DNA from: CAZRCZ01 sp964598765 | Lineage (GTDB): Bacteria > Sumerlaeota > Sumerlaeia > MVZB01 > JAJFLK01 | Assembly: GCA_964598765.1 (NCBI GenBank) | Contig: CAZRCZ010000007.1 | Coordinates: forward strand, 104,413-168,412 | Reading direction: 5' to 3' | Length of the DNA: 64,000 bases | In this document: positions 59,540 to 64,000 of the stretch, one piece after another | How positions within the stretch are numbered: the stretch's first letter is position 1 | How the letters are laid out: each line of letters begins with the position of its first letter | Made by a program: the position numbers and the translations under genes | Notes under the pieces: model-generated | Database searches by the model: none | Seen by the model: the letters and a program-made list of their open reading frames with translations, nothing else | Told to the model about the DNA's origin: nothing

Positions 59540-60319
59540 TCACCTTCCTTCAAACGCACGGCCTTGGCTTTCGCGCTTCTGCGATGGCGGTAGGGTCAGA
59601 TCATTCGGATCAAGCCCTTCCAGAAAACTCGGAGCCACGTCCAGAAAGGTTTTGCAAAAGCCGCGAAGTGACTCGACCATTTCCGGAACGTCTTCCTCGT
59701 GCAAGCGATTCCACTTTGTTAACCCGTGTCTAAGGGTCCATTCAAGGAAGGAAATTTGTCGATGAAGAACGACATTACTCTTATTCTTGATGATATGCTC
59801 ATATTCGATCTGTCTGTGAAGGATATTGCCTCCCGTGTCAATTTCGGTCTCAATGATCCAACCTCTGTATTCGTTCTGGTAGCGCCACACTGCCCCACCA
59901 CTGTAATGCGGTTTGCCGAGAACATCCTTAATACCAGCTTTTACATTTTTCCGAAGCGCGCGCTTGTCGATCCGCGCTTTTGGGTCGTCAACTGGGGGCG
60001 TAGAGGTGATTACCCTTCTGAGATAATCCACATGCCCAAACGCAAACGTTTTCCATAGGTCCACCTCGGCGGTGGTACACGGGCGGCCCAACCACGTAGC
60101 CCCTTGCTTGTATTTGCACCGCAATCCGGCTCTCAAGATGGAATTCAAGTCTGAGGATGAATATCGACTTATCCACGCCCAGTAAGTATCCAGTGAATCG
60201 TCCTTGATGGACCTAGCAAGCCGGAAGTTGTTCTCGACCTCCTTCTCAGCCTCCTCAATAGCCCATTTCAAGAAACGACCAAAATAAACGGCGTTTAGGT
60301 GACAGGCTTGCTCAGACAA
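59540..60319 (-). CDS. Candidate immunity protein for the RHS toxin
   Basis: The 259 residues start at TTG (60319), placed 16 bases after the RHS stop codon and 7 bases after a strong GGAAGGAG. The frame is open further upstream to 60382, but that part only overlaps the RHS tip. The protein is soluble, charged and mainly helical (KWAIEEAEKEVENNFRLARSI, WAWISRYSSSDLNSILRAGLRCKY), with many tryptophans and no signal peptide. I recognise no family. A gene directly behind an RHS tip, coupled this closely, is usually its immunity protein, which here would act in the cytosol. Confidence 0.7.
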   Translation of the reverse strand: MSEQACHLNAVYFGRFLKWAIEEAEKEVENNFRLARSIKDDSLDTYWAWISRYSSSDLNSILRAGLRCKYKQGATWLGRPCTTAEVDLWKTFAFGHVDYLRRVITSTPPVDDPKARIDKRALRKNVKAGIKDVLGKPHYSGGAVWRYQNEYRGWIIETEIDTGGNILHRQIEYEHIIKNKSNVVLHRQISFLEWTLRHGLTKWNRLHEEDVPEMVESLRGFCKTFLDVAPSFLEGLDPNDLTLPPSQKRESQGRAFEGR

Positions 60320-60326
60320 AATTTCG

Positions 60327-60334
60327 CTCCTTCC
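60327..60334 (-). promoter_or_regulatory. Ribosome-binding site deciding the TTG start of the immunity candidate
   Basis: GGAAGGAG on the minus strand, 2 bases beyond the RHS TGA and 7 bases before TTG at 60319. No comparable site precedes the ATG-like start at 60382. Confidence 0.8.
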
Positions 60335-60335
60335 A

Positions 60336-63300
60336 TCAAGCCGCAATTTCAATTTCTTCGATCGCTGGAAAGAGCTCCTCAACTTGAGCGGAACCTAGCG
60401 GTGTTACGCTTTCCACAGAGCCGGCTTCAGTAGCAGGAAGGATGCTCTCCGCCAGCTCACTACTTACGGTGAAGGCTAATTGATATGCCAATTGGAGTTG
60501 GAGGAGTGCGCCGACAGCATCCACTATGGAACGCATGTTAATTATACTGTAAGGTATTACGCCCCTCTGGGGTGGGTATATCACGGCAATTGTAGTAATA
60601 TCCAAAGAGACAGCACCGGGCGGTGAGTATGAAGCGAAGTGCGCCCGTTGCCAGTAGCGGTGTTGGGGATCGTTGTCGTTAAGTATACCCAAATAGAAGT
60701 CGAGATCTTTATAGCCCTGTGGAATACCGCGTACGGTTTTAATCTCCCAAACCTCCGTCGTTGTTACGTCCACCATGTCGGGTTGACGGAACCCGTTCTG
60801 GGCGTGGGTCAATGATGTCCCAAGGATTGTGTTAATTGTTTTGTTCGTATATGCTTCATTGCTTTCCGCTCTTTTGTAAGCGAGAAAGTGGCGGAATATA
60901 GCTTGCTCAACCTCTTTTCCCCAAAGCATTCTTTGTAGCCACGGCGGATAGGCTTGCGTCCCCATCGGATCCACCCTGTTGACCGGATCGGCATCGGCGT
61001 AGAGGTAGGGGTGAAGAGAACCCTTAGCGCCCAGCGGATCGGGCGTGAGGAATCTGCCGACGGTGGGATTATAGTATCTCGCCCGCAAATTATAGAAACC
61101 AGTTTCTGGATCAAATTGTTCCCCGGCGAAGCGGTATCGGTTGGGCGTGGTTCCGAATCCGGAAATTTGCGTTCCAAAAGAGTCAAAGGTGTAGGCATCG
61201 GTGACGGCTCCGACGGAGTTGGTCAACGCCCGAACGCTCCCCAGCCCGTCGTGATGGAAATAGGAGACAACCCCGACCCGCGCTTGGCTGATCAACTCGC
61301 GCCCGTAGGTGCAATCGGCAATCAATGCGCCCGCCGCGTCGCGTTCCTCCAACACCTGCGCGACGCCGGTCGGATTCACCGGATCCACCAAGAACTCCGT
61401 CGCCGCGCCGTTGACGTCGCTCCGCGTTCGATTGCCGTCGCCGTCGTAGTCGAAATTCACCGTCGTGGCCGGAGATTGAACCGCGCGGAGCCGATCCTCC
61501 GAGTCATAGGAATACGTGGTCGTGATCCCATTCTCAGTCACGCTCAGCGTGTTGCCGTTGGTATTATATGCAAAAGCCTTGGCTCCCTCGGTCAGAAGCC
61601 GATCATTGGCGTCATAAGTCGAGCCGGTCGTTCCGGCGGGTCCCGACTTCGCCGTCCGGTTACCGACGTCGTCCAAAGTGTAAGTTGTTGCTGAAACGGG
61701 CGACCCGCCCGCTTCGGTGATCGTTTCGGAAATCAGGCGATCCATGTCATCATAGCCATAATCCACGCGCCTGCCGGTGTTCTCCACCACCGATTGACGC
61801 CGACCCGTCGCGTCGAGGGTGTAGGCATAGCTGGAAATCGAGGAAAGATCGGGGGCGAGATTTTGGAGGCTGATGAGCCGGTTGAGATTATCATAGTTGT
61901 ATCGTGCCGTTGTTCCATTCGGATAGGACGCGGATTTGCAGTTCCCCGCGGAATCGTAGCCGTAGGCCGTCAATTCGCCGCGCGCGTTGGCGACGCGATC
62001 CAAACGATTCACGGGATCATAATGGTAGCCGACCGTCCCGCGCGGAGAAGAAACGGAAAGCAGATTCCCCGCCAAATCGAAGGCGTGTCCGATCACGGCG
62101 CCATTGGGTTGCGCGATTTCGCTCAGCCGCCCCATGGGATCATGCTCATACGTCCACGTCTTGGTTGTCAGCCCGTCGAAGACCTGCACCCGAATTCGCT
62201 CTCCCGCCAAGTCGTAGTCCATCCGAATCCGGCGACCGTCGGGGAAAGTTTTGAGCGTAAGGCGGTTCATCGAATCGTAGGCGTAATTGACCGTTGAACC
62301 ATCGAATTTTGTATGGCTGGTCATTCTTCCGGCAGGGTCATAGGCAAAGGTCTCGGACATTCCCATCGGCAGAGTCCGCCGACTCATCCGATTGTGGGCA
62401 TCATAATCCCAGAGAGTCGCGCGATTCAAGGGATCGGTTAGTCGAATCCGATTGCCGGCTCTGTCGTAGGCAAACTGCCAGACGATAGGCCGTCCACTCA
62501 GGTAGCGCGTGGTCTGAATCAAACGTCCCGCCGCGTCGAAAACATGGTCGGTCCTTCGGTTTTTCTGGTCAATCTCGACGACCGCCTGTCCCAGTTTGTC
62601 ATAGCGGGTTTCCTTGACGGTCGAATCGGGATAGATGACGCGCGTTCGCCGTCCGAATGGATCATACTCCATTTTCGTCACATGACCGAGGGGATCGCGC
62701 ATCGCGATTTCGTTTCCGGTGGCGTCGAACTGATGCCGGATTTCGTTGCCCAACGCGTCGCGCTCCAGCACCTTGCGTCCCGTCTCGTCGTATCCGTAGG
62801 TGGTTGCGTTCCCGCGGCCATCCACGGTCCGGACGACGCGACCGAGCGAATCATACTCCCGACTCACCACGGCACCATCGGGCGAATGTGTTTCAAACAT
62901 TCTTCCAATTTCGTCGTATCGGAATTCGGCTCTCCGTCCCAAGGGATCAATCCGCGCCGTGCGTTGTCCCGCCGCATCATATTCAAAGCGTTCGACGCCG
63001 CCGTCCGGATAATCCCGTTCAGCGGGACGACTCAACGCATCGTAGATGGTGCGCGCTTCATGCCCGACCGAATCCACCTCACGGACCAAACGTCCCGTGG
63101 CGTCGAAAAAGTTCTGATTCACGATATCGTCTTGGGACGTAGTGGGATCGCCGAATGCCGTGGTGCGGACAGGACGCCCGATGCTATCGTAAGCCGTGTC
63201 GGTTTGATAATCACGCCCGTTGATTTTCAATTTGGGACGCCCCATTGCGTCATAAGTTGTCGAGATCACGATGTCGTCATGCTCGCTTGATGTCAGGTCG

Positions 63301-64000
63301 TTCTGTCCAATCACGGTTCTCTGAGAACTCCGGAAACCTTCAGACGTATGAGTGTAGAGGACGACGTTCCCCAAGGCATCCGTCATCTGCGTCAGTTGTC
63401 CGTTCGCATCGTAAGCGTTCACCGTTACAATGTCATCCTGTGAATCGGCGGGATTGCCCTCATCCGTTATTTTTGTGAGATTGTTTCCCTCGTCGTATTC
63501 ATTGATCGTTCGGTAGCCGCGCGGGTCGGTATGGGTCCGCATATTCCCCCGGACGTCGTAAGTAAAGGCGTCGGCCAGAGTTGATGTAACCGTCGTCATC
63601 GAATCCAGATCGAAAACCGAAACAGTCTCTTCCCTTCTGGTAAGATTGCCGCGACCGTCGTATCCCATGGTGATCGCGTGTTCGATCGGGCTTCCCACGG
63701 CCATTACTTCATGGATCGGATTCCGATTCGCGTCATAGGCGACGTCGCCCCTCATGCCTCGCGCGTCCACTTTGGTCGTGACCAGACCGCGGTCGTCGTA
63801 GAAGAAGGTCGTGGGGTTGCCGAGGCGGTCGGTGACGATCTCGCTCCGTCCCGCGACGTCGTGCGCGTAGGCGATCTCATGGCCGTTGGCGTCTATATGT
63901 TTCTTGATCCGCCCGTCGTCGTAGTATTCGTTGCGGATGCCGTTGCGCCCCAGCGGGTCCACGATCCGCGTGAGGTAATGCTCCGGCGCGCCGTTCTCGC
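60336..64000 (-). CDS. RHS-repeat protein with C-terminal PD-(D/E)XK-like toxin tip (5' end outside window)
   Basis: Over 1200 residues are visible, and the start lies beyond 64000. The core is dozens of YD repeats (G.....YDA.GR....) forming the RHS shell. It ends with the hyperconserved block FAGEQFDPETGFYNLRARYYNPTVGRF and then PYLYADADPVNRVDPMG (near 60960), which marks the core/tip boundary. The variable tip of about 205 residues has GKEVEQAIFRHFLAYKR and then RQPDMVD...TEVWEIKT (lysine at 60738-60740). This is the D...E-x-K pattern of PD-(D/E)XK nucleases. The end is hydrophobic (LLQLQLAYQLAFTV). I infer a contact- or secretion-delivered nuclease toxin. Confidence 0.88.
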   Translation of the reverse strand, partial: ENGAPEHYLTRIVDPLGRNGIRNEYYDDGRIKKHIDANGHEIAYAHDVAGRSEIVTDRLGNPTTFFYDDRGLVTTKVDARGMRGDVAYDANRNPIHEVMAVGSPIEHAITMGYDGRGNLTRREETVSVFDLDSMTTVTSTLADAFTYDVRGNMRTHTDPRGYRTINEYDEGNNLTKITDEGNPADSQDDIVTVNAYDANGQLTQMTDALGNVVLYTHTSEGFRSSQRTVIGQNDLTSSEHDDIVISTTYDAMGRPKLKINGRDYQTDTAYDSIGRPVRTTAFGDPTTSQDDIVNQNFFDATGRLVREVDSVGHEARTIYDALSRPAERDYPDGGVERFEYDAAGQRTARIDPLGRRAEFRYDEIGRMFETHSPDGAVVSREYDSLGRVVRTVDGRGNATTYGYDETGRKVLERDALGNEIRHQFDATGNEIAMRDPLGHVTKMEYDPFGRRTRVIYPDSTVKETRYDKLGQAVVEIDQKNRRTDHVFDAAGRLIQTTRYLSGRPIVWQFAYDRAGNRIRLTDPLNRATLWDYDAHNRMSRRTLPMGMSETFAYDPAGRMTSHTKFDGSTVNYAYDSMNRLTLKTFPDGRRIRMDYDLAGERIRVQVFDGLTTKTWTYEHDPMGRLSEIAQPNGAVIGHAFDLAGNLLSVSSPRGTVGYHYDPVNRLDRVANARGELTAYGYDSAGNCKSASYPNGTTARYNYDNLNRLISLQNLAPDLSSISSYAYTLDATGRRQSVVENTGRRVDYGYDDMDRLISETITEAGGSPVSATTYTLDDVGNRTAKSGPAGTTGSTYDANDRLLTEGAKAFAYNTNGNTLSVTENGITTTYSYDSEDRLRAVQSPATTVNFDYDGDGNRTRSDVNGAATEFLVDPVNPTGVAQVLEERDAAGALIADCTYGRELISQARVGVVSYFHHDGLGSVRALTNSVGAVTDAYTFDSFGTQISGFGTTPNRYRFAGEQFDPETGFYNLRARYYNPTVGRFLTPDPLGAKGSLHPYLYADADPVNRVDPMGTQAYPPWLQRMLWGKEVEQAIFRHFLAYKRAESNEAYTNKTINTILGTSLTHAQNGFRQPDMVDVTTTEVWEIKTVRGIPQGYKDLDFYLGILNDNDPQHRYWQRAHFASYSPPGAVSLDITTIAVIYPPQRGVIPYSIINMRSIVDAVGALLQLQLAYQLAFTVSSELAESILPATEAGSVESVTPLGSAQVEELFPAIEEIEIAA

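Noticed and set aside
56865..64000. Prophage or integrative element covering the right end
   Set aside because: Only an IS and an RHS locus are present; no integrase, attachment site, structural or packaging genes.

Overview
The window is a GC-rich, gene-dense chromosomal segment from a Gram-negative bacterium. It encodes a lipid II flippase, L,D-transpeptidase, many secreted and membrane proteins, IspG and IlvBN. The mix (DUF4954 beta-helix protein, C25 gingipain-like lipoprotein, DUF5009 acyltransferase, PMT/TPR proteins, T/P-rich linker protein, PPi-type phosphofructokinase, C-terminal UVR-motif McsA-like protein) points to an environmental lineage near the FCB/PVC radiation or a candidate phylum. 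I cannot place it more exactly from sequence alone. I see no tRNA, rRNA, CRISPR array or prophage.

Layout. 0-9.7 kb: ispG, a giant secreted T/P-linker protein, a UPF0182 membrane protein, msrA and an FtsX-type permease. 10-15.9 kb: a DUF5009 acyltransferase, a GT-C glycosyltransferase-like gene interrupted by two palindromic elements, a REC/degenerate-GGDEF protein, the yqeK-rsfS pair and an L,D-transpeptidase. 16-23.9 kb: ald, two coupled polytopic membrane proteins, rhaB and a VapBC-like module. 24-34 kb: murJ, a PMT/TPR protein, DUF4954, an XRE-cupin regulator divergent from a 2-hydroxyacid dehydrogenase, and a Ser/Thr kinase. 34.6-36.7 kb: a graveyard of RHS fragments with accessory genes. 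37-50 kb: a frameshifted orphan gene, the C25 lipoprotein, mcsA-like, an M20 deacylase plus epimerase-like gene, PPi-PFK, a ceramidase-like secreted protein, an EF-hand protein, an orphan FlgM-like protein, a VIT1/CCC1 transporter and a zinc-ribbon protein. 50.7-56.7 kb: UvrD/PcrA helicase, crotonase, ilvN and ilvB. 56.9-58.9 kb: a complete IS1595-family element carrying a DUF3800 passenger gene. 58.9-64 kb: an active-looking RHS locus, with a core running off the window end, a PD-(D/E)XK-like toxin tip, an adjacent immunity candidate and a displaced core fragment.

Two themes stand out. First, the intergenic DNA is full of repeat families: long inverted-repeat 'hairpin' elements, nested palindromes, hexanucleotide tracts and paired GC palindromes. 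Several of these have moved into coding sequence and supply start codons, part of a signal peptide or internal peptide segments. Second, there are two RHS regions (34.6-36.7 kb and 58.9-64 kb). In each, residual core fragments resume directly after, or close after, the stop codons of accessory genes, which is the footprint expected of repeated tip displacement. The best candidates for something new are the RHS tip with its TTG-started partner, the two membrane-anchored genes in the older RHS array, the DUF3800 passenger inside the IS, and the palindromes embedded in coding sequence.
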